Source: Typha latifolia
Lineage: Eukaryota; Streptophyta; Magnoliopsida; Poales; Typhaceae
DNA length: 64,000 nucleotides
Direction of reading: 5' to 3'
Assembly (NCBI GenBank): GCA_019914945.1
Contig: CM034112.1
Location: forward strand, 1,573,001 to 1,637,000
A program made the position numbers and the translations under genes. Positions 37,058 to 48,693 of the stretch are shown here, piece after piece. A model generated the notes under the pieces. The model saw nothing but the letters and a program-made list of their open reading frames with translations, did not search any database and had not been told where the DNA came from. Numbering within the stretch: the first letter of the stretch is position 1; every line of letters begins with the position of its first letter.

Positions 37058-40051
37058 CTCTTGGATTCTTCTGGCAAGTTGATAAATTATGCATCTAATT
37101 AATGGATATGAGGAGAAACAGCGACTAACTTTTGACTAATCTCTAGCTAGAATTACGTGTTCAAATGAATCATATCATTATAAGACAATTTAGACAGTAG
37201 ACCAATTTTACATTGCCACTAGAATTTAATAAGAAGGTGCGTGCATTGACCTAGTATTTGGCGGCAGGATTGAACGAGGAAGCTTCCACTATACTCCAGA
37301 GGTAGCCATAAAAAATTAAATAATTATATTATCCTTCTTCCCTCTCTTCTTTCATACCATTTTTTCAGCCCTTCCATTATCCATTACATTATCTCCTCTT
37401 TTTTTAAGAGACAAAAGGAAAAAAAGATTTTAAAGAAATTAGAGAATGTTACTTTTAAGTTTAGAGTTTAGGAGAAATTACTAACGAAGAAAATTAAAGA
37501 AGATGCAAGGATGATGACATAAATATCATAGATTATATATCAATGCAAAAGAGGATACGACAAAAAAGATAAGAAGAAAAAAGAAGAAGAGAAAGATAAT
37601 ATATTTATTTTCTTTTTCTAAGAAATGAAAGTGATACTAGATAATAATTAATCAACCGTATTAATTACACATTTGTACGTACTCGTAGATATTAGATAAT
37701 GACTTTAATTTTAGAGGAGACTCATGAGAATAGAGTTATGGCAACTAGCAATCTGATAACAACCTCACATCTACCGTAGCAGTAAGATGACACTTGATAG
37801 TTGGCCACTAGTAGATGACTGGTATTATAATATTATTCATATGTTCGACTCGAAATAAGCAACCATCCCTTTCTAAGAAAATATAATTCCCCTATTACAG
37901 TAAATATTACAAATTGCACCCAGTATGCTTAATGGATCAGATTTCCGAGCAAATATAAAAAGTTTAGGATAATTAGTGAATTAACATGGTATCATAGTAA
38001 AGTTCTTGATTTGCGCATCTTTATCTCCTGCTTTTCAGTGCTGTTTACTGAATTGTTGTCTATTCTTCCTCGAAAATATATATAATCTCTACTTTTATTT
38101 TTATTATGATATGTTGTTAATGTAATAGTACCATGTAACATAACACAAAGATGGTTACCACCAAAATCTTAACATATCATCTCTCTCATTAACCCCTAGG
38201 TCAACAATCTGATCACCTGGTGGCATCCCATTTTTATTCTTGTTGTAAAAATTGAAGCTCAAATGATCAGATGTGCTAAATTTGGACCAATTCTTACTGA
38301 CTAATGGCCTGACAACAATCTATCTCCTTCGACAAGCCATTCGTGCAGCTATCATGGAAGAAGATGGATCAAATCTTAATACTGAAAAGAAGCTTTTGTT
38401 TTTTTAATCTTTTAATTTATTATGAATTTTAGATTAAATGCATCAACTTTTGAGGAATAGAGAAGTTGAAAAACGTCGCGGGAGTGACAACGACGTAGGA
38501 AACAAAGTCAATAGGTCTTGGTTGACTAGATTTAATCATAATTTAGCTGCTGTAGGTATCATAATGTCCTCATAATTTCACATGCTTAATGCCTTGAGGG
38601 GATTCTTACTAATCTCTTGCAAGAATTTGTCTTCAAGTTGTAAAAGCTAACGTATGGGCTTCCATCATCATCCAATCTAGAGGATACATGAAACCAGTAG
38701 CTAAGAAATAGAAATATATTTTAATTTTATATACTTTCGATAAAGACTAATTTACTCATGAACTTTTGTATAAGTTACAGGTGTTAAATTTTTCGACGAT
38801 GTTATGCCTCTTTTATCTTAGAAAGTGTTACAAGTTTGAATAAAAATTACTTTACCTCAAATAAGCTTTACTTTTGTATCACAAAACCACCCTGAACTTT
38901 CTTTCCACATGCGTTTTTTTTTTTTGTCTAGCAAATTGTCTCATAAATATCACCAAATGGCATCAATGGAGAAAATAGAAACATTGCAAATTCCTTTACA
39001 AATAGTAAGATAAAACCCAGATGAACTGCAAGATTCAATGTTACAACCAAGGATCTTGGAACTGTAGGCAATAAACAGAGTTGAACAAAATCCTTCTGCA
39101 TCCACTCTCCCCTTTTTTAAGTACTGCTGGCATACGGTTGTAATCTACGAGAAATTTTTTCACGTTATAGCTGAATACTGCCTGATCAGGTCAAAATTTG
39201 TGGCCGCGGCACCTTGTTCTGTCCAGTAAAATGAAAATCTGATCTCGTTAGTAAGACTAACATTTGATGATAAATATATATAACAAAAGGAGATACATCC
39301 ATCACCTCGGGCGACTAATTTTATTGTGATATTAGACATGAATCAGCATTTTGTTACTGATAGGCCATGAGGCATATCCAACCCGATCAGTGTAAGAGTA
39401 ACTCTGATTTTTACAGCAACCAAGCAAGCACACAATGGTTTCCAGACTTAATTCTATGAGTTAGTGCAACCACTTTATGTAAATTTAAATTTACAAAATG
39501 CCACATGCTTTATCTAAAAACAGAAAATATACAATTTACAGTGGCTTACTGTCAACCGCTTTCTGATCCTAGTGAATAACTGTATAATACAATAGTTAAC
39601 ATCTCATGAATATACATGCATATAGGATTATATTAGCGAGATCTGCAGAAAGTGCTGAAAAGACACATACATCATCCATGAAATAAAGATGTATAAAGTA
39701 CGCCAGTCATTTACCTCGAGAACTTTATGTGCTCTAATTACTTCATGTGTTTCATTTGGAAAAAAAAAATTCAATGTAACTTTAAAAGTTTTAGAAAAGC
39801 ATAAATTATCTCCATTGTAGCAAGCCATTGTAAGGTAATGAGAATTACCACAAATAAAATTATGCATCTACGATGACATAAATTACTATGGTTACAGAAT
39901 AAGAAATTGAACTCACCATATATAATGAGTAAACTAAAACTTTTTGTCTACAAAGTACAACATAGTACCATATTTAATGTAAAACCAAAGAACGAACCTT
40001 GTTGGCATAGAGCTAAGAAAGGAGATTAATGCAGAAGAATTTCAGTTACCA
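36895..40051. other. UGT spacer 3 and S-acyltransferase 3' flank
   Basis: Up to about 38823 this is the third duplicated spacer, ending in the same boundary sequence (38795-38822) that precedes UGT genes elsewhere, but here no UGT follows. The remainder (38.83-40.05 kb) is probably 3' UTR or flank of the S-acyltransferase gene. No other coding exon was found. Confidence 0.6.
36997..37054. repeat. Compound (AT)9(AG)20 microsatellite at the UGT copy 3 promoter
   Basis: An AT run (36997-37014) followed by a 40-nt AG run (37015-37054), about 103 nt upstream of the copy 3 ATG, at the position of the TATA runs in the sister copies. Confidence 0.95.
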
Positions 40052-42545
40052 CTACAAGAGCTTGGAGCTTGAGTTTTCCTGCAACTTGCCACCATTTGCA
40101 CGGCCTAGTAGTCCTCTGAGATATGAATATTGGCAGCCAAAGAATCGAAGAACATTTTGCCAGCCCCTTTCTCCATGGATCACATTTGTTGAGCTTATCT
40201 GATTAATATATGTGTTACCCTTGTAAATAAAAGAGAGTTGCTGCCACAGCAGCACACTAATACCAATTTCAACAGACAGACCCGCAAATGCCAGATATAT
40301 AAGAATAAGACCTCTTGCAGACAACAAGAGTGCTGAGCTAGCAAAGGCAGCAACAATCTTCTTTAGTATTCTTATAGAACTCACAGTATTGAGGCCAGAT
40401 GTTTCAAGCTGTAAAGGTGGCCATATATGAAAGCCAGAGTAAATTGCCATCAGGACAACGTAACTGCAACTAATGACTATAGAGATAAGGAAAGCAACAA
40501 AAAACCGGTGATTTGCTGCGCCAACACAGTTGCCAATCTGCAAAGAAGATAGACCAGTACGATGGATCTGTATCAGCTCCAGGTTCACCTTAACTTTCAC
40601 AGATACTATTTTGCAGATTGGACGTCACTTACATTACTAGGTAGTCTTCAGAATAACAAATTTGCAGTTTAAACATTGTGTATGACTAAATCGTAGAAGC
40701 AAAGGACTGGCATATGACAATTAGCATATGTTTTCACATCACTATGTAATTCTTACCAAAATAAAGTTATAGGAACTTAGTTGCATCTTTCTCTTGTTAA
40801 AAAAAAATATGTAGCTTCTTTGTGTTATTTTTTTCATCCTGTTACAACTTCTGCTCACTTGATGTATCTAGGGAAAAGTGGAAAACCTTCCTTTCTCAAG
40901 AGAATTTTCTTTTTTGAAAGAAAAAACTTTCAGAGCTCATTTACTAAAGAATTAGAAAGATAATGCTCACAATATAATTTGCAAACAATCTGGTATATAA
41001 GATCTATTTTAGTCAATAAAGTACTTCAGCAGTTAAATTTGCCAATTTTTCACGAACAGGGAAAAGTAACTACACCTCAATTTTCATATCCACACTCCAT
41101 TTATACATAACATTTTATCCTTTTTCTTTAAAAGGTCAACTCCAATTTAGGATTTTAGGTAAATCAATCCTTCTAATATTTAAATTTTCAGCCTAAATTC
41201 TCCACGTATTACTACTTGGTTATGTCATTAATAACAAATCTAAACAACACTGCTCAATCATGGTATGTTAATACACCATCCATTGTCCAAAGCATGGAAT
41301 ATTAAATCAATGGCTTCTAGAAAACAGAACTCAAAGAGATCATATGAATATACAAGACTTACAAATGGGCAATGATGATCCATGTCCATAATACAACTTC
41401 TACACGAACGACAGTGATGTGCTCTTGGGGGCTTTGGTTTTTCACAGTATGCACAAAATGTATAGTTTTCCAGGCCATTTTTCTCGACTATTGGATAGCT
41501 ACCCCATAACGTCCTTGCTGGCATCCCAGCGGATGTAAATGCGGCCAAACAAAAACTAGAGATGGTAATTAAAGACAAAATAGCAGTGACTATGCAGTGG
41601 AAAACCCCACAAAAATAGCTTACTGAGAAAATAACTGGGTATACTGCCCACACGCCACTGCCTGTCAATAAAGAAACACTAAGTTGAAATACGACATAAA
41701 ACAGTTTTTTGATGTGGTTTAATGCAGGATAATAGAGAATCTACGCGAGCCATCTACAATACAAGTATATCTACAGAAGAAAAATAGAATAAAAAATTTG
41801 CAACTTACCTATCACAAACAGCATGAAGAGGAGAACAATTGTCACAAAGAACCTATCTCGAACATTTCTCCAATGAGAAAAGCACACACTATCAGGTTTT
41901 CTTGAAGATTCATTTTGTTGTGTTATCGCTCCACACCAGCCACATTTAAAAATAGGTGAATAACCTGCGAGAAGAAGGCGCAACCCACAGCCCCAACACA
42001 TAGCCTCATGATCCTCTGATATGGATGTAACACACTGCCTTACCTACATGAAATCCAAAGTTGGAAATCATGGTTAATATTAAGAGTTAAAATTAAATGA
42101 CTTATGCTAAGAAATTTTATCCCAAAGATAATAAAAAAAATATTTCACGGAAACCAGCCCATGTGTAAATCAACTTTGGATAAAATTTAATGCTTTGTTC
42201 ATGCCCTTAAGCTACTTCCATGTTTAATTACCATATTCAAAAGATTCATAACTCATGCATCGCTTATTCAAATTGTAGTTATCTACCCTAGTGAGATTTC
42301 CGATTCTCTAGTTGCCCCAATTACAAAAAAAAAAAAGTGACCTTTTCCTTCAAATCTCAAGCTCATTCTCGCGCCGAAGCCAAATTCAACAAACCCAACG
42401 AGGCGAAATGGACAAAGATCGCGGATTGCATCGTAAAAATTGAACCACCCACACAAGGGAAAACCCCCGGATAAAGAAAGGAAGATAAGAAGGCGAGAAT
42501 AAAAGGTGGGATCGAATAAAGTACCTCGATAGCCTCTTCCTCCAT
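40052..42545 (-). CDS. DHHC-type protein S-acyltransferase
   Basis: A membrane palmitoyltransferase that attaches fatty acyl groups to cysteines of target proteins. Four exons, 42525-42545, 41809-42043, 41363-41661 and 40052-40537, encode 346 residues. An N-terminal zinc-ribbon-like segment ([18 protein letters not shown]) is followed by two hydrophobic segments, the cysteine-rich domain ([20 protein letters not shown]) and the active-site motif DHHC (residues 180-183, Cys183 acylated), then two more hydrophobic segments. DHHCPF is split from IGNCVG by an intron. The arrangement resembles Arabidopsis At3g18620 as I remember it. The short first exon (MEEEAIE) supplies the only in-frame ATG; the open stretch above it lacks one. 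Endomembrane location is inferred. The next gene, CCB3, diverges from it. Confidence 0.9.
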
Positions 42546-43716
42546 GCCGTAATAATCCGTGGAAGTGCGAATAGGAGGGGCCGAGGAAGAGGAGACTCCC
42601 CCTTGGGACTTGAGAGATCTCCCCAAAGGAGCTTCCTTTCTTTCAAGGAAGAATCGAAAGACTTTTTCGAGTTTTAACTGCGACTAGAACATACAGGATG
42701 ATCTTTCCTCGTGCTGCTTTTTGACCATTATACCCTAACAAAAGTATAGGAATTGGCCAAATTCGAACAGAAGAATAAGGTTATAATGGTCATTTGGACG
42801 GAAAAAGACAGGAAATTACAAAAAAATACCTTATATTTCAAGTCTATTATCATACTCCTTGACTTTTAAATAAATCACAGTACTTCCCTAACAAACTTTT
42901 GCCGCATTAAATTTTTAATGAAATTTACCAAAGAGCACCCTACATGTTAGTTTAATTATTATTCGCACCCAATAATATTCAGCATTCGGTTCTTACATCT
43001 ACTTTTTAATTAGCTAAGTTAAATTAATTATAGGTGCTCATGCAAAATAACTTGGGGTTTTTAAAGGTGGTAAAAACAAGTGAAGAAATTTTCTATCTAA
43101 ATCTTACAGGCTTGCAAGAAGTGGCCATCGGTTTATGTTTAAAGCTATTTTAATTGCCATCCGATTTTTATAACCTTCGTATTAAAATTGTGAAAAATTT
43201 ATTAAATTATCCTACGTTTTGTCTTTATTATTATTTACCGTACCACACAGATATTTATTTATTAATCTCTAAATTTGTCTTTAAAAAATAATTTGCCTCT
43301 CTATTTCTTAACAAACAGTTACCGTCTAGAAGAATTTTATTCATTATAAATATAAAATTGAGTAAGTATGTTAACGTTAAAGTAAAAAATAAAAGAAATC
43401 AAAATTTAAAATCAACTGGAAGGTACTTTGGATTTTTTTAAAATTTTTTTTTATTTTATAAAATGACGAAATATTCTCTATTTCTTTAGATCGTGGCGTA
43501 AAGTTAAAGCGAGATACAGGCGTGGAACGACAAAATTATGGGAGGGAGTAAATGATAATTAAAAGTAAAATACATGGTGTTTTGAATAATTTCTTCTAAA
43601 TCTTTTGCTAATTGGGCTTCTAAAGTATTGGGCTCAGCTCAGTGGGCCGTCTTGTGTGCGTAAAGTTCACAAGCGGATACAAGCGGAGACAAGACGAAGA
43701 TAGAGATATCCACATA
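42546..43716. other. Divergent promoter region, S-acyltransferase / CCB3
   Basis: About 1.2 kb between the two start codons, AT-rich in the middle. It should contain both promoters. No clear TATA box was found on either side, as is common for housekeeping genes. Confidence 0.55.
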
Positions 43717-45433
43717 ATGTCTCTCTCTCTCTCTATTCTTCCAACCATGGCTCTTCCATACACCTTATCCGCTCGATTTAATCCATTTCGCCTCCGATCA
43801 GGTAAAGACTATCTCCTCCCAAATCCCGATAACTATTCTTGTCGTGGTTTTGTTCCAGTTATTCCTTTATTTGTCTTCTCAGCAGTTGGTTTCTGCGCCT
43901 CTTTTTATTTGCTTATCCTAAGTGTTTGATTTGCTTTGCTCGTAGGACTCTCGCATGGAAGCATTAGGCCCATAAGAGTTTTGGTAAGTAATTCATTGAT
44001 GGGTATTTTATAAAAGTAATGGAAGTATCAGTATTGTTCTTATATTTACTGTGGGAAATTAACCCACCTATGTTTTTTGGTGGGATTTGGATTTGTATTT
44101 GATGAGTTTGAGTTCCATATGCTACCTAATCATAACCCAACTCGGTCATGTTAAAGGGTCATGAGATATTCATTGTTATATGTGAAACGGCTTAAGCTTT
44201 TGGGTCTATTTTTTTAGTATCATATTGATCTTAAAGCCAATTTTCCTGGAAGTCGATCACTTTTATATTTAGTATCTATTCTGGTGCGCCGCGGCATGGT
44301 AAGCCGCTCATCTCATTATCTATCGCATGTCCACTCGTGGTATTATCAGCTACATATAAGGAGAAATGTTAAAAAGACATGATATTTATTGTTGATCTGT
44401 AACCTATCTTTGGGACAATTGGTTCTCTAACATACAGCAAGCATTAGATGCAACACAAAGTTATTCCATACGAAAACATATCAGGGTCTATGTAGTCTTC
44501 AGTAATTTCCCGTTATCTTATATTGGTTTATCTTGACGGCTTTGTGGTTCTTGTTAACTGAAGGGTTTTGTTTCGTAGGTCTTTCTTGTTCTCGGTATAG
44601 TAAGGTTGGCCAAGCACTCCAAGCACCTCTTTGTCTTCCTTGGAAGAACTAAATCTTGTCACAATTAGATGTGATCCTTTTTCACAATTAGGAAATGTAT
44701 GCACAGAGTTAGAAAACGAGTTGGAATTGCATCAGACAAATGCACAAATGGATGTAGCTTTCTTCTCAAAAGCACTGGCATGAATCAGACAGATGTAGTG
44801 CAATATGAACTCTATGCTTGTCCAGATAGCTAATCTATGAATTGTCTGAGAACAGCCAAGTTTTGAGCTTTTCTTCTACATACAACAATATTTCATCAAA
44901 TAGCTAACAGGAATGGCAAACAGGATATCATGAGAAGCCTCAGAAGAAGCAACCAACAGCAAGATTCACAGAAGATCAAAAGTTGCTGCTTGCTCGGAGT
45001 AGCATCAGCCTTCGCCGTTCAATCATTAGATTCTTTCACCGCCGCTGCACATGAGACATCATCGATACCACTCAAGCCACAAGAATTACATCAATCACTG
45101 CCCTACTATATGCAGAGCTTGATGATAGCAGATCTGGACCCTGCAACGGCAAAGACATTGATAGGTTTCACAGGTCCTTTCCTTTCTGCGTTCGGATTTC
45201 TGTTCATCGTAAGGATAGTTATGTCATGGTACCCCAAGCTTCCTGTTGACAAGTTCCCATACATAATTGCCTACGCACCTACTGAACCAATTCTTAGTGT
45301 AACGAGGAAGGTAATACCCCCACTTGGTGGAGTAGATGTAACACCTGTGGTCTGGTTTGGTCTGGTAAGCTTCTTGAACGAAATACTTGTTGGTCCTCAA
45401 GGGCTACTAGTACTTCTATCTCAGCAAGTTTAG
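43717..45433 (+). CDS. CCB3: CCB3, YGGT-family cytochrome b6 heme-assembly factor
   Basis: A chloroplast membrane protein of the YlmG/YGGT family. CCB3 acts with other CCB proteins in covalent attachment of heme c(i) to cytochrome b6. Exons 43717-43801, 43946-43983 and 44924-45433 join in phase to give 210 residues. The C-terminal half is diagnostic: LDPATAKTLIGFTGPFLSAF, FLFIVRIVMSWYPKLPVDKFP, YAPTEPILSVTRKVIPPLGG, DVTPVVWFGLVSFLNEILVG. The N-terminus is Ser/Arg-rich and acts as a plausible transit peptide. Two in-frame ATGs exist, 43717 and 43747; a CT repeat lies between them and either could be used. The N-terminal third is poorly conserved, so the third exon's acceptor is the least certain splice site. 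It converges with DRE2. Confidence 0.88.
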
Positions 45434-45826
45434 CATCTGATTTCCTTGTTAAATCCTCATCATTTCGAATCCCAGAAACAAATATGAGCACTGTAAGAAA
45501 GCAGGAAAATTTTGAACATTTTGACTCATCAAATATGATAACCGCAGAAATTTCATTGCTTCAGCTGATTGCTTGTGAAACATTTTAAACTTGGAAGCAA
45601 GTTTACATCAAGAAGTTAAATCATTGGAAATGTATTTATCCTCAATGATCACACACACCCAGTCGCCAGAGTGCAGCATTACAAATAACCAGGATGTATC
45701 TCAAATGATTTTATTCACTTGAAGTCATTTGGATCTCCTTTAAAGTACTATTACAGTGCAACACTACCAATCACAATTCAATGAAAGAAAGAAAAAACCG
45801 ATGTCTGATGCTGTTGTTCTTCATCA
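45434..45826. other. Convergent intergenic region, CCB3 / DRE2
   Basis: 393 bases between the two stop codons, taken up by 3' UTRs. No other signal. Confidence 0.7.
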
Positions 45827-47549
45827 TCATATGTCAGCCACAAGGAAATTGCTAGACAAGGAAACCTGTCAATATTCATCAGAAGTTTTAGATCTCTACA
45901 GCTGAGTTAATGGTAAGATAGGATAATAGAAACAAAACACCATGGGCATGGAAGCAAGTAATGCTCAGGCTACCTTTTCACCCAATTTGAATGGGGGAAG
46001 ACCTCTGTAAGGGCATCCGGTGCACCGGAAAGCATCTCCAAGACCACACTGCAAGATTTATCATTTCCAGCAGAAAACAAATGTTAAGCTAATGGCTAGT
46101 AAAATGCAGGATCAACAGTTAGAAATTTATCTTTGCAGCTGGTAGCAATATATAGAGATAAATCACTTACACTACCACAAGCAGATTGAGGATTTTCTAT
46201 CTGCTCTGCAGTTAGCTCAAGCTTCTCCACTTTTGCCTCCACCTCAGCCCGACCACAAGTACAGTTCTTGCAGGCCTTCCTTGCACTTCCAATTTCACAA
46301 TCTCCAACTGTTGCAGTATGAACAAACTTTAAGATCAAGACGGACACCAGAAATCGGGAGAGTTACTGGATATGGTATCAGTGGTTAGGACCGCTCACCA
46401 ATAGGCAAGTTTGGCTTTGCCAGATCATCTTCTGTCAGGAGACTGTCTTCATCTATCAGATCTGAATCATCATCCATCTGAATCTTGGGAACAGCCTTTA
46501 TTGCTTTTTTAATAGGGAAAGATGACCCTACTGTCCAAGAAGCCTTTTTTCCCTTAATCTGAACAGCAAATTAAGCTATAATTAGGAAAGCGAACAGCAA
46601 ACATATGAACTTAAAATCCAAGAATCCACTCACAGTAATGTGTTGAACATCTTCATATGTTAAGAGAGATTTTGCTTCGAGAGCTTGCACATCGACAAAC
46701 CCTGACACGAGTAATTTGCGCTCTAAGGCAGAGCTTGGCTGTTCAGAAATATAACTTCCATGAATTATTAACATCTTACAATCAAGTATCAACCTTCTCT
46801 ATCAAATAGGTACATGTAAACTACCTTGTCCTGCTCAATAGAAAGTAAAGAAGTCTGCAACAGGACTTTTCCCCCAGGTTTTAGAACCCTGCCAATCTCC
46901 TCGAGCCACTGATCCCCAAAATTACTGGGGTTTTTCCAAACAGCAATAACGAAGTCAACCGTTGCATTCCCAAATCCCAACTTCCCTCCTGCTTTCACAG
47001 GATTTCAAGCTTAGATTTGGAACAACATACAAATAATATTGCAACTAAGTTAATCTAAAACCTAATTATTCAATGTTTTCTTCAGATTTGACATATCTTC
47101 AATAACTAAGAATTGCATGCAATTAGAGCTAAACAGATCCAATGGAGGGTTAGCCTTGTAAAACCCAAGCCCAAATAAGAAAGTCCTTTCTCTTCCTCTT
47201 CCTCTCTCTCTCTCTCTCTCTCTCTCATTCTTGTTTCTTCGTTTTCTCCCTCCACTCCACTCCACCGCCCCCCACACCCATCTCCCTTTGGACTCGCGAT
47301 GCCCTTGCCCTCCACTCTCTTAAGTTGTGCTCTCAGTATTTAAATAAACTACGCAGCTCCAAAATCACATATCGAATAGCTCTATAACATCCAAATCCCC
47401 CCCAAAAGAGAAGAGACCAGCTTACCTAACGAGCCGCATTGGGTAATCACGACAACATCATCCTCGGCGACTCCTTCGCTCCCAAGATCCCTAATCGCGC
47501 GAACTGGGAATCCAACCTCATCCGTGATAATAAGCGTGCCGCTCCCCAT
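45827..47549 (-). CDS. DRE2: Anamorsin homologue DRE2, cytosolic Fe-S assembly factor
   Basis: The electron-transfer component of the cytosolic iron-sulfur assembly (CIA) pathway, which receives electrons from the diflavin reductase TAH18/ATR3. Seven exons: 47426-47549, 46825-46991, 46634-46738, 46399-46558, 46171-46307, 45974-46048 and 45827-45865; 268 residues. The N-terminal methyltransferase-like domain contains FVIAVWKNP and [13 protein letters not shown], followed by an acidic linker ([14 protein letters not shown]). The [2Fe-2S] motif is CX8CX2CXC ([15 protein letters not shown]) and the C-terminal one is CX2CX7CX2C ([15 protein letters not shown]), both complete. The ATG at 47549 ([10 protein letters not shown]) matches the family start. 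A GTGAGT at about 47654-47659 and a pyrimidine-rich stretch ending in AG at about 47564 suggest a small 5'-UTR intron. Confidence 0.93.
47202..47226. repeat. (CT)n microsatellite in DRE2 intron 1
   Basis: A CT run of about 25 nt within the first coding intron (46992-47425) of DRE2. Confidence 0.9.
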
Positions 47550-47749
47550 CACGATACGCAAATCTACAAAAACCAACAACTTCACAATAAAAATCCATAG
47601 CAATCCTTAAATCTAAGGTAAAATTCTGCAAAAATGGGCAAAGAAAAGTAGTACTCACGATTGAAACCTTAGAGGAGAACCGATGAAAACGAGAGAAGAA
47701 ACCCTAGAAGGAAACCTTTCGAAACGTAATGGAGCCTTCTGTATTTATT

Positions 47750-48693
47750 AAAAGTCGGTGGCTTGGAACGGAATGGGGCCGACTAGCAGAGTCTTGAAAC
47801 GGAGCGTACCAAGAAAAGAAGACCGCCTCCAAGGAGGAGGTCTCTTTATCTATTCTTATACTGGGATTTATCTAGCCATTTTTCTACTTATTAATGAAAA
47901 AGTATTTTAAAAACTAAATCCAACGGTGAGAAATATAGAAGTAGGTTGGCTATGATCTCATAGACGGTATGGATCCGGTTTGTCCGAAAGAGGTGAAAAT
48001 TTTGAGTCGGTCGACACGTGGAAATGAGAGACACGTGTTGGACTGGCGATCTAACGTGGACTGGCGTGCCGTGACATGGGGGGAACGTGCGTGTGTTAGC
48101 CAATGGGAAGACGCCAAGTGGCACGGGATGAGGTGGATGCTACGTCATGTGAAATTTCAAAGCCCGGGTATTTTTATGTACCCAGGTGACGTGGTCAACG
48201 GTTGGTTGAGATCACATCGACCAAATTTGATTTTATTTATTATCTCAGCAATACATCTCCTTTACATTATATTTTATAATGATGAATTGGCAGGTTCAGA
48301 GAATTTCTTCTTTAACTCCTTTTTTTTTTAAATTAATAATACATCAGTAGCATTATCGAATTTATAAATATTGTGATTTGTGATAGATCTCATCCATAGG
48401 TTAATTATAGATTAAATATAAGGGAGACCTAATTATAAACTAAAGACCAATTCACAAAGCAAACAACACATCTAAATACTAACATCAGCATAACTGCATA
48501 GATAATAATAAAAATATCCGTTCAGATTCAAATACTAGAAAGAAAAAAAATACAAGGCTAATCATAATCAGCAAGTGGATAAGTCTCTCATATTACAAAT
48601 CCAGCCATCAACCAAAGCAAAGGGCAAGTTCAGAGAATTCACCGGGATTGCAAAAATTCTACAGAATTTAAAGGTTAAACCATTGAAGTTGGA
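47750..48693. other. DRE2 promoter and DWF1 3' flank
   Basis: Upstream sequence of DRE2 with two CACGTG cores (48014-48036), then AT-rich 3' flank of DWF1. Open frames across the GC-richer part carry no recognisable protein. Confidence 0.55.
48014..48036. promoter_or_regulatory. Pair of G-box (CACGTG) motifs upstream of DRE2
   Basis: CACGTG occurs at 48014-48019 and 48031-48036, about 470-490 bp upstream of the DRE2 ATG. Paired ACGT cores are typical of bZIP/ABRE-type elements. Function is inferred. Confidence 0.4.

Noticed and set aside
36895..37077. N-terminal extension of UGT copy 3 by 61 residues
   Set aside because: It would translate the AT/AG microsatellites and core promoter; the sister copies begin at the aligned MEITNSPNHH.
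42546..42646. Longer N-terminus for the DHHC S-acyltransferase
   Set aside because: The open frame upstream of ATG 42545 contains no ATG, only TTG, and meets a stop near 42684.
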